Shown in pieces: positions 17,701-23,555 of a DNA stretch of 64,000 nucleotides. Below the pieces are notes generated by a model. The model made no database searches, was not told where the DNA came from, and saw only the letters and a list, made by a program, of their open reading frames with translations. Positions within the stretch are counted from its first letter, which is position 1. Every line of letters starts with the position of its first letter. The translations under genes were made by a program, and so were the position numbers. This DNA is from Thioclava atlantica. Its GTDB lineage: Bacteria; Pseudomonadota; Alphaproteobacteria; Rhodobacterales; Rhodobacteraceae. Location: positions 62,001-126,000 of the forward strand of contig NZ_AQRC01000001.1 in NCBI RefSeq assembly GCF_000737065.1, written 5' to 3'.

Positions 17701-20635
17701 CAAGGTGGTGGTGCGCCGGGCCGAGGACCTGAACTTCTCCTTCACCGGGCTCGACACGAACGGGGCGCCCGTCGGCACGCTGAACGCCTTCGCGCTGGGG
17801 ACGGATGTGTTCCTCGGGGCGGAAACCCCCGCGGCGATCCGCGAGGTCAACGCGGCGCGGGACGTCACGATCAAGCTCGACGGTATGATGACGGACGCCC
17901 ATTCGGGCAACCCGGCGGTGACCGGCCGGATCATCGTGCTCGAGAGCGGCAATGACGCCCCGATCGCGACCGAGACCAACCCGCTCACCGTCGCGGTGCG
18001 CCCCGGCGGGATGCTGACCGCGCGCTCCGGTGTCGAGGTGAATATCGCTGCGACCGGCGATCTGCCGCTTGCCGAGGCCTATGCGCCCGGTCCGGTACGG
18101 ATCAGCGCGACCGGCGCGGTCACCGATGCGCTGGCCACGGGTGCCGTGCGGATCAGCGCGGGGAGCCTGAAGCTGACCGGAAGCTCGATCGGCTCCAGCA
18201 CGGTTGCGCTGCCCTTCACCCTGACCGATACGGCGCATGGCGGCACCCTCGACGTGACCACCACTTCGGGCGGCGCCTGGCTGAGCGCCAGCGGCGACCT
18301 GCCGATCTCCTCGGCCCGGACCGCGGGCGGCGGGAAGATCTCGACCGATGGCCTGATGTCCTTCACCGGGACCGATACCCTGCGCTTCGGCACGGGGTCG
18401 GCGCTGGAGCTTCTCACCGCACTAGGCCTCGATACCACCGCGTCGAGCGGGACGGATGCGACGGGCGGCACGCTCTCGATCCTGACCGGCGGCCCGGTCG
18501 GCAGCCAGTCCAAGCGCCTCGAGACCGCGCTCGGCACGTTCACCTACACCGCGACCGGCACCGATCCGACACCGCTCTGGATGCATGAGGCTGACGATCT
18601 GACCATCTCCGCGTTGACCCAGCTGACCGCAGGCTCGCCCACCGATATCACCCTGGGCGGCGCGCTAACCATCGGCACGATCAGCTCGCCCGACGAGGTG
18701 CGTCTCGCTGCGGCCTCCTTCACCGAAGGCCGGATCGTCGCCGGGCGCACCAAGCTGACAGCAAGCGGCACGATCGGGAGCGCCGCGCCGCTCAGCCTGA
18801 CGACGGGCAGCCTTTACGCCTCGACAGTCGATGGGGATATCCGGCTCTCGCTGAGCGACCGTGCGAGCAATGTCGAACAGGTCACCGCGGGCGGCTTGGG
18901 TGCGATCGCACTGACGTCCGCCAACGCGCGGCTGACGCTGCTGGCGGGTCCCGGGATCACCACGCAGGGCGGGGCGATCGGTCTGGATGTGACGAGCCTC
19001 AAGGCGAATGCCGATATTCTCAGCCACAATGGGGCGATCTCGATCCAGTCCGCGGGGCTGCTGGAGCAGGCGGCGGGCACCTCGATCGACGCGGACGCCG
19101 GCACGATCACACTCGGGGTGAAGGGCGACATGATCGCCTCGCATGTGGTGACGCAAAGCACCGCCGACCCGGCGTTGAGCGTGACCGTCGATGGTGCGCT
19201 GTCGATCGCTTCTGGCCAGAGCGGGACGGTGTTCGAAGCGAACGCATCGGGCGCGGGGACGGGCCTGAACCTCGGCTCGATGACGCCGATCGGGCCCGAC
19301 GGGCTGCCGGTTGCCTTCGATCACGTCACGGCGCAGGTCGCCAATGGCGCGATGCATCTCAACGAGCGCGATGCGATCCGACTGGACCTGCTGCGGACCG
19401 ATAACGGTCTGATCGACCTTTATGCGGGTGGCCCGATCACCGTGCGCGGTATCGCGGCCGGTGGGGCCTCGCCGATCGTGATCTCGGCCGGGCAGGGGGA
19501 TATCCGCTCGGATGGCGCACAACTGGCGGGCGGCGATGTGCGGCTCTTCGCCTTCAACGGGGCGATCACGGGTGAGACGGGCGCGACCTTCATGGGCGAC
19601 ATGTCCCCGGGCACGACCGGCCATTTCTTCGCCAATGGCGACGTGAACTACATGGAGACGGCGGGCGATCTGAGGGCGGGCTTCGCGCTCTCGCAGACCG
19701 GAGCGCTGCATCTCGATACGGCGAATGGCCAGATGACACTCGGCGTGCTGGGCGCGCGCACCGATCTCGCGCTGGCCGCGGATGATGCGCTGCGCGTAAC
19801 GATCCTGGGCGGTGCGACGGTCGATCTGGCCGACGAGCAGGCGATGCAGCTGATCCATCCCGAGCTCTACGGTCAGCGAGAGGCGCAATCGCCCGACAAT
19901 GCTGATCTGCGCGCGCGCAATGCGGGATCTACCCTCTATGCGGGGCTGCTCAATGTGCGCGACACGCTCGGGCTGCATGCCGACACTATCGACGCCTATC
20001 TCTACGACATCACGCCCGCGGATGCGCTCGCGCTGACGCTTGACGGGCATGATGACGGAATGGCGGCGCAGGTCGCTGTGAACTCGATCGGCGACGGCCC
20101 GGTGCTGTTCATCCCGCAGGCGCAGTATTTCGACGATGTGCGCGGGCGTCTGGGTGGCCGTGATACGGCGCGCGGCACGCTCAACCTCGTTCGCGGGCGT
20201 ATCACGACGGGCTCCGTCAGCCATGCGGGGCCGGTGCTCAATGGCTATGACGTGGTGATCGGCGGCGATGTCTGGTTCTACCAGCAGGGCTTCTCGGTGC
20301 TCGCGCAGGCGGTCTATGACAAGCTCTCGACCGTCGCCGATGCGCAGACGCTTGCGATCAATGCGGGTAAATACAGTTTCAGCCAGTCGAACCGGATCGA
20401 CCTGAACGTGACCGAAGGGCTTGTGCTGAACCGCCGCCTCGCCGGCACCGGGATCAATGGCGGGCAGGGTTTCGGCTTCAACGTCGGCGTCGAGACCGAC
20501 CTGCTGGGATTCCCCTACACGACGTCGGGTGCGCGCGCGGGCGTCACCCGGCCGGGGCTGATCATGCGCCTGCCGAGCACGCAGCCCGAGAAGGAAGAGC
20601 CGCGCGTGACCTGGGTGGTGTCCTCGGCCGAGTGA
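2708..20635 (+). CDS. Giant TpsA-type filamentous adhesin (about 5,975 residues)
   Basis: This is the secreted partner of the TpsB transporter and probably a surface fibre for adhesion or contact. Start ATG 2708 follows the G-rich ribosome site; GTG 2675 is a possible 11-codon extension. A long basic N-terminus and a hydrophobic segment ending AFADV form an extended signal peptide. Residues about 32-200 resemble the TPS (haemagglutination-activity) domain: INGGQSSIAGTLNA, then VFFVNSDGFVVSSTGTI. The body is a long beta-helix-like repeat array rich in Gly, Ala, Ser, Thr, Asp and Asn, with a unit near 55 residues between 7.2 and 8.9 kb. It is interrupted by acidic/Gln-rich linkers (near residues 1360-1400), a predicted coiled coil (about 3930-3995) and a helical Trp-containing insert (about 4800-4940). 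I saw no cysteine after the signal region. The style fits proteins annotated as leukotoxin LktA-family filamentous adhesins; that family name is likely rather than proven, and no toxin activity is implied. Confidence 0.9.
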   Translation: MTYRRNDRTTTIFRCGMRRLGWLSSVSAAAIFAVLPAFADVVADGTTNTTVSTSGGATNVTTGTIQNDTAFNTFSQFNVTAGTTVNVYQPANTNALVNIINGGQSSIAGTLNAGFGAPGVAPVATGSNVFFVNSDGFVVSSTGTINAGQLTMSAPTPGFVNDLTSEAQGNFTASVDKPTAQLFAGSEPLSDSGQITVDGQINATRLALRSGGLGMMLNGRITVEDPTSVDPISVGVNTDGTPQAVGLVSQGGVIRLVSKGGLAAGSSSNITAKRGTNVLDSQGGGVVLGQAQGEINVDGKIDVSASGTLTGAGGTVFLFTEGSAVMGSGLDVKATSVAGDGGAFVLRAGGVTSPLQVAQGDLSAQGAFDMSTSSATGKAGFVFLRGQNISTAGQITTKGGDLAFAADKTVTLSHDISTRAGDAVDPIAGTPGEGTAGSILVAAQDINVSSGTTLRADSTAPDGGGLILLSARSFNTGIAWAINPDSESASITIDNADLKSGSIVVNSVATVSNSLGSDNLAVEEQQVDDLEGGTTEQQMTDQINNGLTLMTNLIQQGATTINSMFPLQVQLLDAQSHVKITNSTLTADGNWKDKAITPTALSGGTPSNNGQLGATGLLEDTYSFLSTPQLNFNSSVQDVVDNVTGSLIGGGAPYSLTLKLPSAWEPSSDALVVQSHAQTTYSIAPKAYALGVVMANSHIESQVLIDGSDLTTKAGSMRLASTASEDHTVSISASKVQNYAGALVVTTRQLKNQLLVKGGSLTSAGALNAGAFTGKSHSITTGANAGTEGRGAVAISVDVSQSTTEAALGGTINTGGALNLDAETLFFNKIHATTATMGVADPGKLIGKKRAANNPMVQAIPGAQSQLQGTPVDPNRPPHIGFGVAIDVQVDTDNTFATLGGDYHDFTSADALTALGTTHVIATGQPVSVNSAYRFAGPTEGGSSLSRSVSAAFGKLNYAAKYALDKYNATHPNDQITEDELMGKYSQALMLTGSVSTMAGTTQAEIGKDATVNAAAASVQSVTRFPHADPLGDVRDKWTQFVGQITDYTELPSNPSDPTQLTPPDAPGLIDTINPLNFITTDVKSKALAPVPKDGSRPVVPEDQQKLAIGITANVFNTDNTTDAVVRNGAVLNLTGDLNVLSSQESLFLHLANLPKSNPIKGDAEGAIGVGINIDRIGSKVSSVVESGATVNAGTNAVKVDAYTRNIAGILSFSGGQGTKTAVNATVATNIAHAETVARIGDDASVTGGAVTISAKDESVEWAAAGAISASENVGVGASAGLNISGRKVWAGIGPADEAATPGGAGNTIINADTLTISAENATTDVVVGVAGSKVQGKPQQQSDPQSTGGTTDPNGTNEDDMIIPSWLFADDEDEAVNQQQNVQTPADSDGNQQQSGWAVTGVASLNLSLGNETVAALNTQGKIELGSTLTQTAKNTALQIAGGGAVSAGLGQAQDTNALAGAFSVMVDTRELRSEVTGATINAGGAVTIGAEDHATVVNVAVGGAGTSRGDIALAGSVAVAVLDGGTTATVTDASITSDALSVSATDGSTTVSVGGAVGINMDKTKGSGVGIGIAVNTVTRSAGASITGASTIDTGAFGITADSTQSIYGFGVSAGSGKTGIAGSISVNNITGGARADVTGNGAGADRMGISASSINVGVTEANTIFSLGGALANGDNAVGGAATVNVITSTSGATLTNALVTGQGGTGGTGAITMGATGSSTISSIAVAGAVSDQQTAAGVGLSANNISATLEVSAAGTEALDADSIALTATNSREINSLGGGAAASNGSAGGFAGTLNLLTANTTSINLGNANLSTTGAGAISATATATGTIRSAAVALSASRDTSLGGAVTVNVSTATTQVSAVDAALNAGGALSLSADDTGTIASLAGGAALSADGSGVGGAVSANFITHDTGVLTHGADLTGEGVTLDARNGSTITSGAVGLAGGGTNAVGGSIAIGDIGNTTAVDATNAKIDGGTGAVALSATRTGQISILSGAAAAGGTNAVGVALTVATIHGGTTADLITGEAVRGSSLSVTADDTAGIDAIAVSGAASGEVSVAGSVVYTQIGQPGANGPSVAPLPGSSSEDPVGDAQTNVKDRRDAAVAGLVSSVSATTQAPDFDASQLALTLNADAVTRARVELSGATPALPATTITSSSTGTIRSLAGAVAIGGSGAGVGAGIGVNLLFAKTEAELVLPTDAETRAPSVSVGATQTGTIETAAVSGGFSGGVGGAGSILVNVMNRQADAHIRGNGGSGTRAALRTDRGDVSVTTTQTGTIKAMAGSAGIGGQAGAGGAIVVNVMSDDTEAAVEDAAILARKLDESATVDGPLSLAGTLAIDADQQMTLQALSAAVGGGGSGAFAGSFALNVANGEVFAGLRRSEAQVGTLALAARSTPSLTANAGAISGSGGASVGLGIAINNSAQTVRADITSSTLRAGHNASLDAYQTTTFHGNAISGAGGTVGVTGSGVNNTAANTVEAVVQGGPISLVDPTSGLPEPTRYGSDIATRGSLLIDAQSVTAITLLGGSDESKPANSTDARNEAPDLNLSISGGATAGVGVSASVNTIQNRVKARILDNARVVALGQEAIDWTDIDGTAQSTTGLAMNAQARSGIAMLTANGSVGGVAGVSALFGMNLIDDEALVQLGSAQGSDLVRLNPRYDTDFTGDIGSDTASAAQDVTLNADTANDSALYTVNVAIGGAAGVGASAGTTVVTSTAKVETYDAQIAAARDIAAKATSKSTLTSFVAGIGGGFVGVSGNANVNVLNSTAEIGIRGGSFDAGRDLNLDTLIDNDLYAMTGGGSGGVAAAVGGAIQVTVANGTSKVSVGSGRAGDFARLDAGNDLTAKADTQLLQKGYAGAGAVAGAGVALSANLMVDRATTEVSIGDSQQLTAGGKLQLTAHETADLTGAAGSIGGGALGVGASLDFVSLQGTTKVTVGDGAVLKANDAANGARGVGRDGITLSATSERKLDSTVVAVGAGGIAVGAAISVAELGGAVDDQSGNLSNAMASINSELASDQNGSGGLPSDATDQDRQNTGGSVIGFAGASDTQSQIVTARQGLNPAATGSDQVGVEIGSAKLLTNGDLSLTSDAKTDLSQVAGAGAGSIFGGASSGIVVSNVSTGAAVTLLDGATLSAGGAVNLGAKTHGGDDGNVIDASASTVAASGGYTGGAGVTVATLNAGAAVQMGAGVSVSGYSIGINADRTGEVKTVTTNITGGLAGVAGVAVSSARSEGTSAITIGRAGASLNTLKSSAGKISLETSDGTSVHAEGSGSSGGLGGSTNSVVVTGTNAGNSAVSVLRTTVNAGGEFDLQNTNGGAAYAEAHGISVAAGVSIGAGVATSRADMNVTTLFGADVTARDITINSEIKRTDDRVTSQAKAQSTSGGLLSGNGAAAYAYSSYGITSTLSGNLTANNAISLSADASAVKVDSFATGRSGGAVAVGLTLAYAGQDLTKGDSGDVAFSIDNSVLKGKVVTLGAGNAPDISAGADSGSGGLVSGSGAETHVTTDTKSTFDIGTTGSTLITATDRLQITAGQNGAFASTLDTTSAAAVGYSGALSENTISAATALTLGGHTTIAARNIEIGADTTFKRPDNGYNLVSGSGGAIDVAAMRSFVTVNATTDLNINDGAMLLQSGLADGGQTFELGASTNMIFFDRLKLDSGGAIASPIGNSTVDVQTNTAHVTIGSATLLAMDDLDIYAGGDANIKSEVDTTSYGLSGAASGNTTATYNADNKISLTSGADLQSFTDIGLRAGYTSKGAQQVDVNAETRVFNKTAFPINGTPGADATANMNQRVSVGTGASVAAVHDVYVFAERGGGDVLGYGRGKDLYREVAAAIGSALSEAFGGDPVSLDIESGTSTDKGENMIVVNGYVRAGSRNKQILILDANNHLDNPSESYTNSQGQTVSYTNEDADGILNDPSNADPEIQAMITQGSVQNELASRIAELQAKIADPILSKDTQAVTAWQAEIDALASRLDSTTTGTVDFINLPDIRASGGSIYMRADTVQGASTGTLDAPGNAQIVVHVYSDAYVNAGSMEIPSSDGGRIYFNDVAVNTPEDVQKLANPKGAPIDYKMISGNDAGESKIELVTYGNGSITLNGPITNLGGKVLVNSNFGDLDVRADISATTINLSAGGNFTQGYTPGLRNEGGEPRSIYAGYFNQVDNVVRDYLAAGFDVTGYDGGSMTAGYGSLTVPTASVPTFTIEPRQSSIKAGANVYITADQLNINGLIQAGVGSYDITIGDGLLTDLSTFSTTQPTVLFNPSEPVNNNIVRKPYVTANDVWVKYDPTATNAEGVQTGAITISPMVVKGGTVEITGQILSTGAGKIESLDGFGNINVTNDTSIPVVFDRVDTGEAGANGQGLEGLVRITDTDPLKAVGGKPLITEFRRLGQTLQVYDNSSTYDSVTKTYGTGADAVTVTRIVPTTLVDTSTVDSGRSASYQPVANRDMVLLQSEVITQVRNYTQKTFYFWAPLANEIKSKSEAAKVTKLDPTVTFGANGAYVTSEDTAINDGDYNYGFTGERTSYSNVKGTVTTDDKRFLGIGDVYKSWSETSTANVLYKHRLRADYPIDIVFSGSDAGALNITSGGDVIFKKTVSNLVGDTNITSNSGSIVTASPQITATLNNLDIRAENGRIGGVSGAFRVDQSEGSRLTAVGGSAVNIREMSGSMTIGNIEAKDRPANTDAPITGTVTLFADGDIKMASGGNQITATSIDLTSQNGSIGSYDGSTLDPVWVSLNGGVLDATANKDVAIGAQSGDLPIHSVTAQTGSATLAAFNGSILDRNNVELRDIRSESELAKLWTQDMGLDDAVAQSDRAQRQLDALAASREHDYRAYWKARSAAGGGAIEYTLDGADQAALLGSGWTQAQLDDYISQQQGLYAEWNTETAEQTVFTYTPTADDRASLLEGIGWTTDELKHWIRAGLIKGTGDTNTRIEDPNINAYKDINLVATGTIGEMLDPYTVGASNDLTQDLLVLSQAEPSDLTFTPDGKVVVRRAEDLNFSFTGLDTNGAPVGTLNAFALGTDVFLGAETPAAIREVNAARDVTIKLDGMMTDAHSGNPAVTGRIIVLESGNDAPIATETNPLTVAVRPGGMLTARSGVEVNIAATGDLPLAEAYAPGPVRISATGAVTDALATGAVRISAGSLKLTGSSIGSSTVALPFTLTDTAHGGTLDVTTTSGGAWLSASGDLPISSARTAGGGKISTDGLMSFTGTDTLRFGTGSALELLTALGLDTTASSGTDATGGTLSILTGGPVGSQSKRLETALGTFTYTATGTDPTPLWMHEADDLTISALTQLTAGSPTDITLGGALTIGTISSPDEVRLAAASFTEGRIVAGRTKLTASGTIGSAAPLSLTTGSLYASTVDGDIRLSLSDRASNVEQVTAGGLGAIALTSANARLTLLAGPGITTQGGAIGLDVTSLKANADILSHNGAISIQSAGLLEQAAGTSIDADAGTITLGVKGDMIASHVVTQSTADPALSVTVDGALSIASGQSGTVFEANASGAGTGLNLGSMTPIGPDGLPVAFDHVTAQVANGAMHLNERDAIRLDLLRTDNGLIDLYAGGPITVRGIAAGGASPIVISAGQGDIRSDGAQLAGGDVRLFAFNGAITGETGATFMGDMSPGTTGHFFANGDVNYMETAGDLRAGFALSQTGALHLDTANGQMTLGVLGARTDLALAADDALRVTILGGATVDLADEQAMQLIHPELYGQREAQSPDNADLRARNAGSTLYAGLLNVRDTLGLHADTIDAYLYDITPADALALTLDGHDDGMAAQVAVNSIGDGPVLFIPQAQYFDDVRGRLGGRDTARGTLNLVRGRITTGSVSHAGPVLNGYDVVIGGDVWFYQQGFSVLAQAVYDKLSTVADAQTLAINAGKYSFSQSNRIDLNVTEGLVLNRRLAGTGINGGQGFGFNVGVETDLLGFPYTTSGARAGVTRPGLIMRLPSTQPEKEEPRVTWVVSSAE
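7260..8925 (+). repeat. Internal tandem-like repeat array of the adhesin, about 165 bp period
   Basis: A recurring unit of Gly-rich turn, G-G-A/S-V-x-x-N-x-x-T strand, then AG(A/G)LSLSA strand is visible in the translation. Landmark strands begin near 7261, 7430, 7591, 7766, 7937, 8104, 8272, 8437, 8595, 8752 and 8910, giving 153-175 bases (about 55 residues) per unit. Copies are strongly diverged at DNA level, so this is an old protein-level repeat, not a recent DNA duplication. Similar units continue to about 13 kb. Confidence 0.7.
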
Positions 20636-20657
20636 GACCCGCCCGATGCGCAAGACA

Positions 20658-20680
20658 GGGGCCGCAATTGCGGCCCCTTT
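20658..20680 (+). terminator. Intrinsic terminator of the TPS operon
   Basis: A perfect inverted repeat, GGGGCCGC with GCGGCCCC around a four-base AATT loop (20658-20677), is followed by TTT. It lies 22 bases after the adhesin stop codon. Confidence 0.75.
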
Positions 20681-21090
20681 CGCGTCCCTCGTTCTTGTTT
20701 TCCAACGCGCCGCGCCAGGCCGGGTCACGAGAGGCCATAGGCAAAGAAATGGCGCGCGATCATCCGCTTCAGGGGGCGGCCCGCCATCGCAATGCATGGT
20801 CCGGCGTTTGCGCGCGGAACCAATTCGTCGAAATGATCCGTGCAAGCTTCGACATCTCCGCAAGCGCGAGATCGAGGCGGCACCCATGCCGACGGGCGCT
20901 TCGGTCAGCTCTTGGCAGGAGCAAGTCTGGGAAACAACCGACGATCCGCGACAGGATATTCCCAATGAGATTCGCAGAGTTTTCCTTTTGGGCCTCTCCG
21001 GCGACGCGGACAGCTATTCCACCCGGTGATATCGCGGCCTTCCCGCTTGCGGAACGTGCCGGGGACCCGGAGCGTCAGGCATGCAGGGCG
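20681..21090. other. Intergenic stretch without a recognised gene
   Basis: About 410 bases separate the TPS terminator from the histidine kinase stop. Short open frames exist on both strands but none has a ribosome site, a plausible start or family resemblance. I see no tRNA, insertion-sequence end or clear promoter here. Confidence 0.5.
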
Positions 21091-22434
21091 TCATCGGGGT
21101 GCGCGGGGGAGGCGGAGCGTGGCGCGCAGTCCCGGGGCCGCATTCTCGATCATCAGTTCTCCGCCCACCGCCTCGGCGATTTCGGCGCAGATGGCGAGGC
21201 CCAGCCCGTGTCCGCTCTCGTCGGCGCGCGCCCCGCGTTGGCGCAGCTCCTCGATGCGGTCCTTTGCGATGCCGGGGCCGTCGTCGCGCACCTCGATTGC
21301 GACCGTCCCCTCCGGGTCAAACGCGCGGATCGTGACCCGGGTTCTGGCATGACGGCTCGCATTCTCGATCAGCGCGCCCAGGGCTTCGGCGAGATCGTTG
21401 GGGTCGACCGCGACGCTCAGCGCTTCCGGAACCTCGGTTCTCCAGTCCAACGCGTCGCCCTGCGGCGTTCGGCTGACGACCGAGACGATCCGCTCGACCA
21501 CCGTTCCGACCGGCGTCGCGGCGGTGGTGGCGCGTCCCGCAAGCCGCGAGCGCGTCAATTCCCGGTCGACATGGCGGCGCATGGCCTCGGCGATCTCCTC
21601 GATGGCCCGGGCCGCGTCGTTCTTGCCGCGTTTGCGCAGGCGGTCCGCCTCGCCCATGAGAGCCTGAAGCGGTGTCTTGAACCCGTGCGCGAGGTCGGCC
21701 GCGCGGCGGCGTGCGCGCTCGAGCTCGGTCTCGCGCGCGTCGATCAGGGCATCGACCTCGGTGGCAAGCGGCAGAACCTCCTTCGGGAAATCCGCGCCGA
21801 GCCGTCGCTGGCCGCCCGAGCGCACCGCGAGGACCCGCTTGCCGAGCGCGGCGAGCGGGCGAAGGCCGAAAAAGAGCTGAACCCAACCCGCCACGATCAG
21901 GGCGACGGCGAGAATCGCGTTATAGGGCAGGAGGTCTTTCGTGAAATCGCTGCGCGCCTGATCGAGATCGGCAGTGGTGAGCGCGACCGCGGCGCGCACC
22001 TGCGTGCGGCCCAGGGAGGGCGGAAGCGTCACGCTGCGCTCGAGGGTCAGGAGCGTGCCGCCGGTTTCGTCGGGCAGGTGGTGGATGTGGATCTGGCCGT
22101 CGGGCAACTCGTCGGAAGGGAGCGGCAGGACATAGTCCCATAGCGAGCGCGAGCGCAGGAGCGTGTCACCGGCCGCGATCTGCCAGTAGAGCCCGCTCAG
22201 CGGCTGATCGAAGCGCGGGTCCGCGGGCGGGTTCTGCAAGACCAGCGCGCCATCGGGGTCGCGCGCCAGCCCCGCCACGACCTGATCGAGCTGGACCGAG
22301 AGTTCGGCTTCGGCCCGGCGCTGCACATGGGCCGCGAAGAGGGCGATCAGGGCGGTGGAGGCGATCGCCAGCGCCACCACGACCGCGATCGCGCCTGCCA
22401 GCGCCAGCCGCAGCCGCAGCGACAGCCGCCTCAC
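21091..22434 (-). CDS. Sensor histidine kinase (PhoQ-like class)
   Basis: A 447-residue inner-membrane sensor kinase. There are transmembrane segments at residues about 10-35 and 172-193 flanking a periplasmic sensing domain of about 135 residues, then a HAMP-like linker. The phosphoacceptor motif DLAHGFKTPL places the histidine at residue 250; the H-x-x-K-T-P form is the PhoQ-like variant of the H-box. The ATPase domain has the N-box ENASRHA, the G1 box DDGPGI and the G2 box GHGLGLAI. The start is GTG at 22434 overlapping the response-regulator stop (GTGA), so the pair is translationally coupled. The linked PepSY genes and cytochrome b561 suggest sensing of an envelope, metal or redox signal; the actual ligand cannot be read from sequence. 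Confidence 0.93.
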   Translation of the reverse strand: MRRLSLRLRLALAGAIAVVVALAIASTALIALFAAHVQRRAEAELSVQLDQVVAGLARDPDGALVLQNPPADPRFDQPLSGLYWQIAAGDTLLRSRSLWDYVLPLPSDELPDGQIHIHHLPDETGGTLLTLERSVTLPPSLGRTQVRAAVALTTADLDQARSDFTKDLLPYNAILAVALIVAGWVQLFFGLRPLAALGKRVLAVRSGGQRRLGADFPKEVLPLATEVDALIDARETELERARRRAADLAHGFKTPLQALMGEADRLRKRGKNDAARAIEEIAEAMRRHVDRELTRSRLAGRATTAATPVGTVVERIVSVVSRTPQGDALDWRTEVPEALSVAVDPNDLAEALGALIENASRHARTRVTIRAFDPEGTVAIEVRDDGPGIAKDRIEELRQRGARADESGHGLGLAICAEIAEAVGGELMIENAAPGLRATLRLPRAPR

Positions 22435-23096
22435 GCGGCACCGCCTTCGAGGAAATAGCCGAAACCGCGGCGGGTGCCGATGATCCCGGGGCCGAGCTTG
22501 CGGCGCAGGCGCGCGATCAGCGCCTCGAGCGCATTGGCCTCGCGGGACTCGTCGTCGCCGTAGAGATGTTCGAGAAGTTCGGTCGGGGGCACGACCCGGT
22601 CGCGATGCAGCATCAGATAGGACAGCAGCCGGAATTCGAGCGCGGTCGTCGCGAGTGGCATGCCGCGCAGCGAGACGCTCATCCGGTTGGCGTCGAGGGT
22701 CAGCTCGCCCACGCTCTGGCTTGCGGATGCACGTCCCGCCGAGCGGCGGATCAAGGCCCGCGCCCGTGCCACGAGCTCCTCCATGCGAAACGGTTTGGGC
22801 AGGTAGTCGTCCGCCCCGGCGTCGATCCCCTCGACGCGCTCGGTCCAGGCGCCGCGGGCGGTGAGCACGAGAACCGGCATCTCGCGATCATTGGCGCGCC
22901 ATTTCTTGAGGATGCTCAGGCCATCCATACGCGGCAGGCCGAGATCGAGAATTACGAGGTCATACTCCTCGGTGTCGCCGAGAAACCAGGCGTCCAGCCC
23001 GTCCGAACAGGTCTCGACGCGAAACCCGGCCGCTTCGAGGGCGGTCTTGAGATCCGCCGCGATCCTCTCGTCGTCCTCGACCGCCAACACGCGCAT
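22431..23096 (-). CDS. OmpR/PhoP-family response regulator
   Basis: A 221-residue two-domain regulator. The receiver domain shows the acidic pair EDD (residues 7-9), phosphoacceptor D51 in VILDLGLP, the conserved Thr in VLTARGAW and the Lys of LPKPF. The C-terminal winged helix (about 125-218) ends RRKLGPGIIGTRRGFGYFLE, typical of PhoP/QseB-type regulators. It is the cognate partner of the downstream kinase, overlapping it by four bases, and its ATG overlaps the stop of the PepSY gene (ATGA). The paired CTGACAG repeats upstream are a likely binding site, so autoregulation is inferred. Confidence 0.93.
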   Translation of the reverse strand: MRVLAVEDDERIAADLKTALEAAGFRVETCSDGLDAWFLGDTEEYDLVILDLGLPRMDGLSILKKWRANDREMPVLVLTARGAWTERVEGIDAGADDYLPKPFRMEELVARARALIRRSAGRASASQSVGELTLDANRMSVSLRGMPLATTALEFRLLSYLMLHRDRVVPPTELLEHLYGDDESREANALEALIARLRRKLGPGIIGTRRGFGYFLEGGAA

Positions 23097-23440
23097 CAGT
23101 CGTCCTCGTCGCGTTCACCTTCCCCGGTTTCACCAATCGGCAAACCGGTCGCGGCGTCAACCTCGACCTCGATGATCCGCCCCTGCGGAGTGATGAGCTT
23201 GAGCTCGTAGAGATAGCGGCCGTCTTCGGTTTCGAGCTCGAGCTTGATCACCCGCCCGCCATATCTTTGCTGCAGGCCGGGGACGATCCGCGAGAGCGGC
23301 AGGATTTCCTCGCGCTCGACCGCGCTGCGCGCCCGGTCGTGATCCGAGCCGCCGCCATGGCCCGCAGAGCCGCCGCCCGCACGTTCGGCGAAGGCGGGGC
23401 TGGCGAGCAGGACGAGAAGGATCGTGACGAGCGTTTTCAT
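23096..23440 (-). CDS. PepSY-domain periplasmic protein
   Basis: A 114-residue exported protein with a signal peptide (LVTILLVLLASPAFA, cleavage about residue 19) and a short Gly/His-rich linker. One PepSY domain follows: LPLSRIVPGLQQRYGGRVIKLELETEDGRYLYELKLI, then a strand and the DAATG hairpin. PepSY domains are thought to inhibit or bind periplasmic partners, and small PepSY proteins are often encoded with two-component systems. It is the first gene of the minus-strand operon, fused translationally to the regulator by an ATGA overlap. It probably tunes the sensor kinase, which is inference from position. Confidence 0.85.
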   Translation of the reverse strand: MKTLVTILLVLLASPAFAERAGGGSAGHGGGSDHDRARSAVEREEILPLSRIVPGLQQRYGGRVIKLELETEDGRYLYELKLITPQGRIIEVEVDAATGLPIGETGEGERDEDD

Positions 23441-23463
23441 GCGGCCTTTCTAGTTTATGCAAG

Positions 23464-23481
23464 CTGACAGAACCCTGACAG
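23464..23481. promoter_or_regulatory. Direct repeat CTGACAG x2, probable response-regulator site
   Basis: Two identical CTGACAG heptamers start at 23464 and 23475, exactly 11 bases apart, one helical turn. Tandem direct half-sites with this spacing are the usual target of OmpR/PhoB-family dimers. The site lies in the 115-base gap between the divergent PepSY genes, so it could control both operons. Confidence 0.6.
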
Positions 23482-23555
23482 CCCGCGTCAGCACGAACAT
23501 GCCATTCCTGTCTCATCCGGGCAAACCCGCCCATCCTTGATCGCAGGAGATCACA

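Noticed and set aside
20681-21029. Short open frames after the adhesin as a truncated gene or transposase remnant
   Set aside because: No start with ribosome site, no recognisable motif and no inverted-repeat ends.
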